Shown here in pieces: positions 1 to 8,311 of a stretch of DNA of 24,749 nucleotides (its first letter is position 1; every line of letters starts with the position of its first letter). The stretch lies in the NCBI GenBank assembly GCA_033558025.1, contig JAUCEF010000027.1, positions 1-24,749 on the forward strand. The letters run 5' to 3'. The stretch comes from Phytophthora sp. 'mugwort'. Taxonomy: Eukaryota > Oomycota > Peronosporomycetes > Peronosporales > Peronosporaceae. A model generated the notes under the pieces. It made no database searches. It was not told the origin of the DNA and was given only the letters and a program-made list of their open reading frames with translations. The translations under genes were made by a program, and so were the position numbers.

Positions 1-389
1 TATATTTTTTTAAATTTAGATTTTTATATAACTTAAAAATTTCAAAATATGGTCTTTATTTTTATAATTTTTTAAATAGAAAATGGTATTTTGATAAAAT
101 TTATTATGAATTTATTAATCAATATATATTAAAAGTTGGTTATAATGTAACATATAAAATGATTGATAAAGGTTTAATTGAAATGTGTGGTCCTTTTGGT
201 TTAATAACCGTTTTTTCTTTCTTAAGTCAAAAAATAATTTTATTACAAACAGGTTATATTTATCACTATTCATTATTAATGTTAATTAGCATTATTTGTT
301 TAATAAATATTATTTTTTTTTCTATTATTTATTTTTTTAATATTATTACTATTTTATTATTTTTATTTATTTTTTTATTAATTAAATAA
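1..389 (+). CDS. nad5: NADH dehydrogenase subunit 5, 3' end (partial)
   Basis: Proton-pumping membrane subunit of respiratory complex I. The reading frame is open from base 3 and runs off the left edge, so only about the last 128 codons are present, ending in TAA at 387-389. The segment contains NRKWYFDKIYYEFINQ, then KVGYNVTYKMIDKGLIEMCGP, close to the conserved Nad5 C-terminal pattern in which a W-F-D loop and a long lateral helix precede the last transmembrane segments. The remainder is strongly hydrophobic and rich in Ile, Leu and Phe, consistent with two terminal membrane helices. The ATG at 159 is internal and not the start. nad6 follows after 60 bases on the same strand. Identity is clear from the motif and from the nad5-nad6 neighbourhood. 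Confidence 0.9.
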   Translation, partial: YFFKFRFLYNLKISKYGLYFYNFLNRKWYFDKIYYEFINQYILKVGYNVTYKMIDKGLIEMCGPFGLITVFSFLSQKIILLQTGYIYHYSLLMLISIICLINIIFFSIIYFFNIITILLFLFIFLLIK

Positions 390-449
390 AAATAATAAAA
401 TATGTATCTTTTAAGATATAATTATAAATTTATATAATTTAAATACATT

Positions 450-1161
450 ATGGATTTCGAAACAATTTTCTTTTATACTTTTTCAACTATAGCTTTAACT
501 TCAGCTATATTTGTAATATATTCTACAAATACAATATATTCTGCATTTTTTTTAATATTAGTTTTTACTAATTCAACTGGATTATTATTAATTTCTGAAA
601 TTGAATTTTTATCAATAATGTTAATTATTATTTATGTAGGAGCTATTACTGTATTATTTTTATTTGTTATTATGATGCTAGATGTTAATGTTTTAATTGA
701 TAAAAATAAAATAAAAAAATAATTTTGGTTATTTACCAATTATTTTTTTAATTAGTTTTATTTTTTTTTTAGAAACGTTTGTTATGTTTAGTAAAGTTTT
801 TACATCATATTACCATTTAATAAATAATTCTTTTTTTACTCAAAAAGTAAATACTTTATTTTTTTTTCACGATAGTATGAAAGGTACTTTTGAAATATTT
901 GTTGATGTCAAACCCTTTTTAAAAAATTTTATCTATCAATTAGATACTATTACAAATATTGAAACAATTGGACAAATTTTATATAGTTATTATGCTTTTT
1001 TTTTTTTAGTTGCAGGTATTATATTATTAATAGCTTTAATAGGAGCGGTTACTTTAACTAAAAAGGAAAAAAAAAAATTTTTAAAACAAAATATTTATAA
1101 ACAACTTTCACGAGATGCATTAAAAGCTATTTTTAATGTATATTCAGATAAAACTGTTTAA
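450..1161 (+). CDS. nad6: NADH dehydrogenase subunit 6, interrupted by one frameshift
   Basis: Membrane subunit of complex I. The N-terminal half (450-722, 90 codons) carries the conserved Nad6 core EIEFLSIMLIIIYVGAITVL followed by FVIMMLDVNV. The C-terminal half is open from 721 to 1161 and ends in a typical last helix (AGIILLIALIGAVTLT) and a lysine-rich tail. The halves are offset by one base, and the shift lies in or just after the run of seven A at 713-719. Dropping one A gives a continuous protein of 236 residues, joined through NFGYLPI, a usual Nad6 pattern. As written, the first half stops at TAA 720-722. The ATG at 784 is internal. Upstream neighbour is nad5, downstream trnR. Gene identity is secure. 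Whether the extra base is a sequence error or real is open. Confidence 0.88.
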
Positions 1162-1178
1162 TTCTTAATAAAACTAAA

Positions 1179-1251
1179 ACAATCTTAACTTAATTGGTAG
1201 AGTATTAGCCTTCTAAGCTTTAAAATCTTGGTTCAAATCCAAGAGATTGTA
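1179..1251 (+). tRNA. trnR: tRNA-Arg (UCU)
   Basis: A 73-nt cloverleaf. Acceptor ACAATCT pairs with AGATTGT, followed by discriminator A. The D-stem is ACTT/GAGT, and the T-arm is CTTGG/CCAAG around TTCAAAT. The anticodon loop is CTTCTAA, giving UCU. The anticodon stem TTAGC/GCTTT has two U-U oppositions at its outer end, so only three pairs are standard. Confidence 0.85.
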
Positions 1252-1632
1252 ATTAGTTTTATTTAAAAATTTCATTCTTAAAAAAAAAATAATTCAATTA
1301 TTTTTATAATATAAATAATAAAATTTAAATTTTTTAAGAAATAATAAATTAAAAAAATCAATTTTTTTCAATAAATATTCTAAAAAATATAAGAAGAATG
1401 CGTTCACTTACAAATTTAATATAAATACAGAATATTATTATTGCTAATTCTATAACTTTTAATCAAGATGGTTTAACATAAGTTATTGATGACATAAATA
1501 TTTAAATAGATTAATTTTTATTAAATACTCAATAACTAAAATTAAATTAATATCAACATAGTTATAATTTAAAATCACATAATTAGTTTTTAATTGGTAA
1601 AAATTTACATAATGTATATATTGTATATCTAG
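1252..1632. other. Non-coding spacer between convergent units
   Basis: About 380 bases between trnR (+) and the minus-strand orf137. No reading frame or RNA gene was recognised. There are local inverted repeats: AGTTATTGA near 1482 with TCAATAACT near 1537, and an alternative pairing of ATAACTT with AAGTTAT just upstream. In DNA this AT-rich such pairings can be chance. I looked for 5S rRNA, tmRNA and RNase P RNA signatures and saw no convincing one. Confidence 0.5.
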
Positions 1633-1664
1633 AAACCTATTTAACAAATTAAATAGGTTTTTTT
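1633..1664 (+). terminator. Hairpin with T-tract, terminator-like
   Basis: Perfect 12-bp stem AAACCTATTTAA/TTAAATAGGTTT with loop CAAA, followed by a run of T ending at 1664. It sits where the plus-strand unit (nad5-nad6-trnR) meets the 3' end of minus-strand orf137 (stop at 1663-1665), and the T-run is on the plus-strand side. Its form is that of a bacterial intrinsic terminator. In mitochondria it could equally be a 3'-end processing or stability hairpin. Confidence 0.55.
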
Positions 1665-2076
1665 AGCCATCTTCTTTAAAAATAGAAATTAAAATTTTAA
1701 TTAAATGAGTCATCATTTTTTCAAATTCTTGTGGATTATCTTTTAATAAATGTCTTGGATGAATAGTTAGTTTTAATAATTCTAATAAATTTAATCCAGC
1801 CGCCCTTTTTTCAGGTTCACGTAACATTTTTAAAACAACTTGTTTTATTTGATTGAAAGTTTCATCATCGACGATATTCCTTAAATCCTGTAATGCAGAA
1901 ACTATTGGAAAATCGCTATTGAAATAAATTAAAAAAATAGTTAAACCTAAAATAAAAAAGGCACCTATTATAAATATTATATATTTTATATAATTTGATG
2001 TTTGTTCTTGTGATTCGTGTTTTTCAATATTATTGTTGTCATTGTTTAAGTCTATTAAAATATTTTCGATATCCAT
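1663..2076 (-). CDS. Hypothetical single-pass membrane protein, orf137
   Basis: I do not recognise this 137-residue protein. The first 28 residues are acidic and Asn/Glu-rich (IDLNNDNNNIEKHESQEQ). Residues 29-51 form one clear transmembrane helix (KYIIFIIGAFFILGLTIFLI), followed by an 85-residue soluble, probably helical domain with a charged patch (REPEKRAAGLNLLELLKL) and an amphipathic end. It uses codons that are rare in its neighbours (AGG, GCG, GTC, ATC), and its amino-acid make-up is much less Lys/Asn/Ile-biased, which could mean recent acquisition or different constraint. It lies downstream of cox1 on the same strand, across a 242-base spacer. The ATG at 2076 is the first in frame. That it is a real gene is likely from composition; its function is unknown. 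Confidence 0.6.
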   Translation of the reverse strand: MDIENILIDLNNDNNNIEKHESQEQTSNYIKYIIFIIGAFFILGLTIFLIYFNSDFPIVSALQDLRNIVDDETFNQIKQVVLKMLREPEKRAAGLNLLELLKLTIHPRHLLKDNPQEFEKMMTHLIKILISIFKEDG

Positions 2077-2229
2077 AATTATAATTTAAATTATTTTATT
2101 AATAATTAATTTGTTATTAATTAAATTTTTATTTGATTTAATTTTTGAGATTTAATATTTTTTTTTATTTAAATTTTACTAATATTTTTTTCTCTTAAAT
2201 AATATAAAAATTTTAAATTTTTATAAAAC

Positions 2230-2242
2230 ACCGTAAAACGGT
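2230..2242. other. Small GC-containing hairpin in the cox1-orf137 spacer
   Basis: ACCGT-AAA-ACGGT forms a 5-bp stem with a 3-nt loop. Its G/C content stands out in the otherwise almost pure A/T spacer at 2077-2318, which holds no reading frame I can support. Possible RNA processing mark after cox1. Confidence 0.3.
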
Positions 2243-2318
2243 ATTAATTAAATTAAAAATTTTTAATATAATTATTAATAAAGATTAATTTAATTATTAA
2301 TAATTATAAAAATTTTTT

Positions 2319-3797
<1,479 letters not shown>

Positions 3798-3907
3798 TTA
3801 TTTATATTTTTAAATTTTATTTTAAATGCAAAATTATATATTTTATTTTTAAATCAAAAAAAGCGTTGGTTTTTTTAATTTTTTATTATCAAAAAAATAA
3901 ATTATTT

Positions 3908-4006
3908 TTATTTATTGAAAAATTGTTTGATTTTATTAATTAATTTTTTAATATCAGTAAATAGTAATAATATTAAAAAAATTATACCAATGATTTTAAA
4001 TACCAT
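3908..4006 (-). CDS. Candidate TatA-like mini-protein, 32 aa
   Basis: A small ORF in the cox2-cox1 spacer, starting at ATG 4006, 13 bases after the cox2 stop. It reads M-V-F-K, then a hydrophobic stretch (IIGIIFLILLLF), then TDIKKLINKIKQFFNK. This is the TatA/TatE layout: one short N-terminal transmembrane helix, a Phe hinge (LLLFT in place of the usual LLFFG) and a Lys-rich amphipathic helix (KKL..KI..F). TatA proteins form the pore of the twin-arginine translocase together with TatC, and tatC is encoded in this same window. The stop TAA is at 3908-3910. The evidence is pattern only: the ORF is very short, lies in AT-rich DNA and the hinge Gly is replaced. It is too short for most gene finders. 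Confidence 0.45.
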   Translation of the reverse strand: MVFKIIGIIFLILLLFTDIKKLINKIKQFFNK

Positions 4007-4019
4007 AAAAATTTTTTAA

Positions 4020-4796
4020 TTATATATTAAAATCAAAATTGATTTTATTTTTTAACCAAATTAAATAATCTTCTAATGAAACAGCTTCTACAACAATAGG
4101 CATAAATCCATGATTTACTCCACAAATTTCACTACATTGTCCATAAAAAACACCTTCACGTTTAATAAACATTGATGTTTGATTTAAACGACCAGGACAA
4201 GCATCTAATTTTATACCTAATGAAGGTATTGCCCATGAATGTAAAACATCTGAAGCAGTAATTAATACTCGAATATGACTATTAGTTGGAACAACCACAC
4301 GATTATCAACTTCTAAAATTCTAAATTGACCTATTGCTAAATCATCTTCTTGAATCATATAACTATCAAAAATTAAAGGTTCATCAGAAAATTCTAAATT
4401 ATCTGAATATTCATAACTCCAATACCATTGACTACCAATTACTTTTAAAGTAATAATAGGATCAATTACTTCATCCATTGAATATAATAAAGCAAAAGAT
4501 GGAATAGCTACCGTTAATAAAATTAAGGCTGGAATAGAAGTCCAAATAATTTCAATAGTAGCACCATGTACAATTGTTGCTGGAATTTTATTTTTTTTTT
4601 CATCAAAAAGAGTAATAACTCTAAATAACATCCAACAAACAAATACAGTAATCATAATTAAAAAAAACATTAAATCATGATGAAAATTAATAATACCTTC
4701 CATAACAGGTGTTGCTGGATCTTGAAAACCTAATTGCCAAGGTTCAGCCATATCTAAAAAAGTGAATTGATTATTTATATAATTTATTATTGTCAT
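4020..4796 (-). CDS. cox2: Cytochrome c oxidase subunit II
   Basis: Electron-entry subunit of complex IV, 258 residues. There are two membrane helices (about 41-63 and 83-105), then the cupredoxin domain facing the intermembrane space. CuA ligands are His186 ([11 protein letters not shown]), Cys221, Glu223, Cys225, His229 and Met232 in [15 protein letters not shown]. The aromatic electron-entry patch is present as [10 protein letters not shown]. The N terminus ([20 protein letters not shown]) is the unprocessed form, with a short leader before the [14 protein letters not shown] motif. cox1 lies 220 bases downstream with the TatA-like ORF between. Upstream on this strand are the 590-base structured spacer and trnW. 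Secure. Confidence 0.99.
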   Translation of the reverse strand: MTIINYINNQFTFLDMAEPWQLGFQDPATPVMEGIINFHHDLMFFLIMITVFVCWMLFRVITLFDEKKNKIPATIVHGATIEIIWTSIPALILLTVAIPSFALLYSMDEVIDPIITLKVIGSQWYWSYEYSDNLEFSDEPLIFDSYMIQEDDLAIGQFRILEVDNRVVVPTNSHIRVLITASDVLHSWAIPSLGIKLDACPGRLNQTSMFIKREGVFYGQCSEICGVNHGFMPIVVEAVSLEDYLIWLKNKINFDFNI

Positions 4797-5061
4797 AATA
4801 TACTTGAAATTTATTATTTTATTTAATTTTTAATATATACAAAATTAAGAGTTTTTGAATATTAATATTCAAGAAAAAATATAAATTTTATTATTTATAT
4901 TGTAAAAATAATTGAATTATTTTTTTTTTTTCTTAAAGAATATAAAATTTTTTAAAAATTAAAATAATTTATATTAAATAATCATATTATTTTTAAAATG
5001 TTTTTATATACAATAATAAATATTAATGTAGAATATAATAAAAATGAAATAATAATTATTT
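4797..5061. other. Non-coding spacer upstream of cox2, with palindrome
   Basis: No gene seen. It contains a perfect 18-bp palindrome, TTGAATATTAATATTCAA at 4855-4872, about 60 bases upstream of the cox2 start. As a symmetrical dyad it could be a binding site or a cruciform-forming element, or it could be chance in AT-rich DNA. Confidence 0.4.
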
Positions 5062-5176
5062 AAAGAGTATTCATTTAACGATTAATCAATAATATTAACT
5101 AATAAATTAAAATTATTTAATATTGAGAATGTTTTCTTAATATAAACATTAATTAATCTGTTTATGAATATTTTTT
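5062..5176 (+). ncRNA. Candidate structured RNA, three-way junction (5S-like?)
   Basis: About 115 nt that fold into one compatible set of helices. P1 is 5062-5074 with 5164-5176 (13 bp, two G-U on the plus strand). P2 is 5080-5086 with 5152-5158 (GATTAAT/ATTAATC). P3 is 5087-5090 with 5122-5125 plus 5094-5098 with 5117-5121. P4 is 5128-5134 with 5144-5150 (AATGTTT/AAACATT). Junction spacers are only 0, 2 and 1 nt. The P3 loop reads AACTAATAAATTAAAA, resembling the 5S rRNA loop C pattern GAACTCNGAAGTTAAA, and the size and first-arm position fit 5S rRNA. The G-U pairs would be A-C mismatches on the other strand, favouring plus-strand transcription, although the flanking genes are on the minus strand. 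AT-rich DNA folds easily, so this remains a candidate. Confidence 0.3.
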
Positions 5177-5247
5177 TAGGAATAATGGAGTAATTTTAAA
5201 ATTGAATATTTATAATAATATTTTTATTTTAAACATATAAAACTATA

Positions 5248-5388
5248 TTTATTATAAAATATTATAAATCTAAATTTAAATTCCCTTTGATTAAAAAGTA
5301 TTTTAAATAAAATTTTATTTTTATAACTTGAATTTAATTAATTTCAGATATTATAAAATTTTTTTGATTTATAATATTTTATAATAAA
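5248..5388. repeat. Perfect 23-bp inverted repeat abutting trnW
   Basis: Positions 5248-5270 are the exact reverse complement of 5366-5388, separated by 95 bases. The second arm ends one base before the 3' discriminator of tRNA-Trp. The intervening 95 bases hold no gene I recognise. As RNA this would be a long stem-loop directly behind trnW, possibly a processing or stability element. As DNA it is a potential recombination or cruciform site. Confidence 0.7.
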
Positions 5389-5460
5389 CAGGAAAAATGG
5401 GACTTGAACCCATAACAATAATTTTGGAGACTATGATTTTACCAATTAAACTATTTTCCT
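5389..5460 (-). tRNA. trnW: tRNA-Trp (CCA)
   Basis: 72-nt cloverleaf. Acceptor AGGAAAA/TTTTCCT, discriminator G. Anticodon stem ATAGT/ATTAT around CTCCAAA gives CCA. The T-loop is TTCAAGT. A CCA anticodon reads UGG only, fitting the absence of UGA-Trp codons. It lies directly downstream of rrs on the same strand. Confidence 0.93.
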
Positions 5461-5486
5461 AAGACTTTTAATTTTAATTTAAGAAT

Positions 5487-6106
5487 GCTTAAAGATCTCT
5501 TCCAGACACAGGTTCCCCTACGACTACCTTGTTACGACTTCATCAAAGTTACTAACCACTTTTTAGGAATTATAATTTATTTTATAAAAATTTTAAATTA
5601 TTTTATTTAAATAATTATTAAATTTTATAAAAGAATTAAAAATTATTTTAAAAACAATCAACTTCCCTGATGTGACGGGCGGTGTGTACAAAGTCCAGTA
5701 ACATATTCACCGCAGCATGCTGTTCTGCGATTACTAGCGATTCCAACTTCATAAGGGCGAGTTTCAGCCCTTAATTCGAACTAAGATAATTTTTGAAGAT
5801 TTGCTCCAACTTATATCATTATTGCTTCTCATTGTAATTATCATTGTAGCACGTGTGTAGCCCAACTCATAAGGGCCATGAAGACTTGACGTCATCCCCA
5901 CCTTCCATTAACCTATCATTAATTTTTTCATTAGAGTACTTTTATCTATTTATAATAAATTAGTAACTAATCATAGGGGTTGCGCTCGTTAAAGGATTTA
6001 ACCAAACATTTCACAACACGAGCTGACGACAGCCATGCAACACCTGTTTTTTATATAAAAATTTTAAATAAAAATTAGCAAGAGTTGGTAAGGTTCTGCG
6101 CGTATT

Positions 6107-6138
<32 letters not shown>

Positions 6139-6998
6139 TAGACTCCCGTCAATTCCTTTGAATTTCAATCTTGCGATTATACTTTTCAGGCGGAGTGCTT
6201 AACGCGTTAGCTGTTATATCTAAAAATTCTAAATATTAGCACTCATCGTTTACAGCATGGACTACCGGGGTCTCTAATCCCGTTCGCTACCCAAGCTTTC
6301 GTTTCTCAGTGTCAGTATATACCCAGATAATTGCCTTCGCCATAGGTCTTCCTTCTATTATCAACGTATTTTATCACTCCAATAGAAATTCCATTATCCT
6401 CTATTTATACTCCAGTTTATCAGTTTTGAAAAAATGTATAAAGTTGAGCTTTAATTTGTTTCTTTCAACTTAAAAAACTACCTACAAACCCTTTACGCCT
6501 AATCATCCCGAATAATGCTCGCTCCTCCCGTATTACCGCGGCTGCTGGCACGGGTATTAGCCGGAACTTCTTTTTTAAGTACTGTCATTTTCCTCCTTAA
6601 TGAAAGAGCTTTACAACCTAATTAGCCGTCATCACCCACTCGGTATTGCTGGATCAAGCTTCCGCTCATTGTCCAAAATTCCCCACTGCTGCCTTTAAAA
6701 AAGTTTGGGCCGTGTCTCAGTCCCAATGTGGCTGATCATTCTTTCAAACCAGCTAAAGATAATAGGCTTGGTTGTCTATTAAACTACCAACTACCATAAT
6801 CTTGCGCAAACTCATCTTTTAACGTTAAAAACTTTAATTAATTTATTCAGTATTTTTATAAAAATAATTATTCTGAATTAAAAGGTAGATAATTCACGTG
6901 TTACTCACCCGTTCGCTATGTTTTAAAAACATTCAACTTGCATGTGTTAAGCATACCGATAGCATTTATTCTGAGCCAGGATCAAACTCTATTTAAGT
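5487..6998 (-). rRNA. rrs: Small subunit (16S-like) ribosomal RNA
   Basis: Universal SSU blocks are visible on the minus strand. The 5' end has GAGTTTGATCCTGGCTCAG (near 6972-6990), the 530 loop is GTGCCAGCAGCCGCGGTAAT (near 6531-6550), followed by ATTAGATACCCGGTAGTCC-like sequence (near 6262-6280, here with CGGGATTAGAGACC). The 900-region AATTCAAAGGAATTGACGG and the 1400-region TTGTACACACCGCCCGTCAC are present, as is the 3' block GTAACAAGGTAGTCGTAGGG. Variable regions near 5560-5650, 6040-6080 and 6830-6880 are AT-rich. The mature 3' end lacks the CCTCC anti-Shine-Dalgarno sequence. Ends are estimated by alignment to bacterial 16S from memory, to within about 10 bases. Confidence 0.97.
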
Positions 6999-7080
6999 TT
7001 TATATTAATTATTTAATATTAATTTTTAAAATAACAAATATTTAAAAATTTAATATTATAACATTCTTATATTAATTTTT

Positions 7081-7136
7081 GTCTTATATTGTCTTATATT
7101 GTCTTATATTGTCTTATATTGTCTTATATTGTCTTA
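7081..7136. repeat. Tandem repeat of GTCTTATATT, 5.6 copies
   Basis: Five exact copies of the decamer GTCTTATATT plus a partial sixth (GTCTTA), with no mismatches. It is about 85 bases upstream of the rrs 5' end on the rrs transcript strand. Perfect short tandem repeats of this kind are usually length-variable. A role in rRNA transcription initiation is possible but unproven. Confidence 0.95.
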
Positions 7137-7361
7137 AAGGATTAAAATTTTTTAATTTTTAAAAATTCAATTAGTTATTAATAAAAATTTCTTTGTATCA
7201 CGAAAAAAAAATATTATTTTTTGAAAAGGATCCCCCCCTAAATATGTTTTTGAATTTTTTGTTGAAAAGATAAATATCTTTTTAACTTAACTATTTAAAG
7301 ATATTTTATCTTTTTATCCTTTTTTTAATTTGTTTATCCTTTTTTTTTTTTAGATCTTTAT
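7137..7361. other. Non-coding spacer between trnY and rrs
   Basis: No gene seen. It has a run of seven C at 7232-7238 (GGATCCCCCCC), which is striking in this AT-rich DNA. Two successive hairpins have nearly the same stem: AAAAGAT/ATCTTTT at 7265-7282, and AAAGATA/TATCTTT at 7297-7313. The direct repeat TTTATCCT occurs at 7313-7320 and 7333-7340. Together with the decamer array this is the most control-region-like part of the window. Confidence 0.5.
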
Positions 7362-7445
7362 TGGAGAAAGTAGGATTTGAACCTACGTAGAAAATATTTC
7401 AACAAATTTACAGTCTGCCGCTTTTAACCACTCAGCCATTTCTCC
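7362..7445 (-). tRNA. trnY: tRNA-Tyr (GUA)
   Basis: 84-nt class II tRNA with a long variable arm. Acceptor GGAGAAA/TTTCTCC, discriminator A. The anticodon loop contains CTGTAAA (GTA). The D-arm GCTGAGTGGTTAAAAGC and T-loop TTCAAAT are typical. Confidence 0.93.
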
Positions 7446-7462
7446 TAAAGATATTTTAAATA

Positions 7463-7534
7463 TGTGATTAATGGGATTTGAACCCATAATATTTACTTGG
7501 AAGATAAAGGATTTACCAATTAATCTATAATCAC
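7463..7534 (-). tRNA. trnG: tRNA-Gly (UCC)
   Basis: 72-nt cloverleaf. Acceptor GTGATTA/TAATCAC, discriminator A. Anticodon loop CTTCCAA (TCC), T-loop TTCAAAT. It is one of two glycine tRNAs flanking orf186. Confidence 0.92.
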
Positions 7535-7595
7535 GTATATTTTTATTGTTTAAAAAATGTTTATTATTGTTTTAAAAAAGAAAAAGTGGAATAAA

Positions 7596-8156
7596 TTAAT
7601 CCACTATTTCATAAGTATCAGGATCTAATCGATCGATATCATCTATACGTTCACCTGTTTCAACATCTAAATAATGAAAATATCTATATAGATTCAGAGG
7701 ATTTCCAGATCTTGTAATTTTTCTTTTTGGTGGTTTTGGTAAAGAGTCACTATCTGAATCAAAATTTAAATCAGTTGAAAAATTACTAGGAAAATCGCTT
7801 GGGAAATTGTCGCTATCAAAAAAAAAAGCATCTAGAAATAAATAAAACAAAAAAGATAAAAAAAAAAAAACGAAAATAGTTGGCATATTATCGTCAATTC
7901 TTTTTAAAATACTTTTAGGTTTTTCTTCTTTTTTTAAAGCAGCTTCCTCAGCCTCAGTCTCTAAATCTATAAAATCTTCTAATAAAGTTATTTCAAGAGG
8001 TAAAAGAATTAAAATAAATTTAAAAATATTTTGAAAAAATTTAGGATGTATTTTTAATATATCTTGTATAATTTTATATAGATTATAAGCAAAAAATATC
8101 CTTTTAATAATGTTAAAAAAAATCATAATTTTTATAAAGAAGTAAATAAATGTCAA
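7596..8156 (-). CDS. Hypothetical multi-pass membrane protein, orf186
   Basis: I do not recognise this protein. It has 186 residues. The N-terminal hydrophobic segments (about 2-16 and 44-58) are followed by an acidic, charged stretch (DLETEAEEAALKKEEKPK, 64-81). A strong transmembrane helix lies at about 92-112 (FVFFFLSFLFYLFLDAFFF). Next is a Ser/Asp/Phe-Pro rich linker with short repeats (SDNFPSDFPSNFSTD, 115-129) and a polar C-terminal domain (NLYRYFHYLDVETGERIDD). The mix of acidic and Pro-rich segments is unlike the Lys/Asn/Ile-rich ribosomal proteins around it. It lies alone between two trnG genes. The first ATG in frame is used, and Met11 is an alternative. A real gene is likely given a compositionally normal C terminus; function unknown. 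Confidence 0.6.
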   Translation of the reverse strand: MTFIYFFIKIMIFFNIIKRIFFAYNLYKIIQDILKIHPKFFQNIFKFILILLPLEITLLEDFIDLETEAEEAALKKEEKPKSILKRIDDNMPTIFVFFFLSFLFYLFLDAFFFDSDNFPSDFPSNFSTDLNFDSDSDSLPKPPKRKITRSGNPLNLYRYFHYLDVETGERIDDIDRLDPDTYEIVD

Positions 8157-8226
8157 TACTAATATTATTCCCTAATTAAAAAATGGAAATACCAAATACT
8201 GCCTTTGGGTACATTTATTTGAATTA

Positions 8227-8298
8227 AGCAAAAAAAGGGATTTGAACCCTCAACATTAACCTTGGCAAGGTTATACTCTACCATTGAGCTATTTTTGC
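8227..8298 (-). tRNA. trnG: tRNA-Gly (GCC)
   Basis: 72-nt cloverleaf. Acceptor GCAAAAA/TTTTTGC, discriminator T. Anticodon stem TAACC/GGTTA around TTGCCAA gives GCC. It immediately follows rpl5 (13-base gap). Confidence 0.92.
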
Positions 8299-8311
8299 TA
8301 ATAAATTATTT

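Noticed and set aside
784..1161. Separate 125-codon gene
   Set aside because: It is the C-terminal part of nad6; the open frame extends upstream to 721 and joins the first half after one base.
1380..1560. 5S rRNA, tmRNA or RNase P RNA in the spacer after trnR
   Set aside because: Some stems exist, but I could not find the conserved loops of any of these RNAs, and the stems compete with each other.
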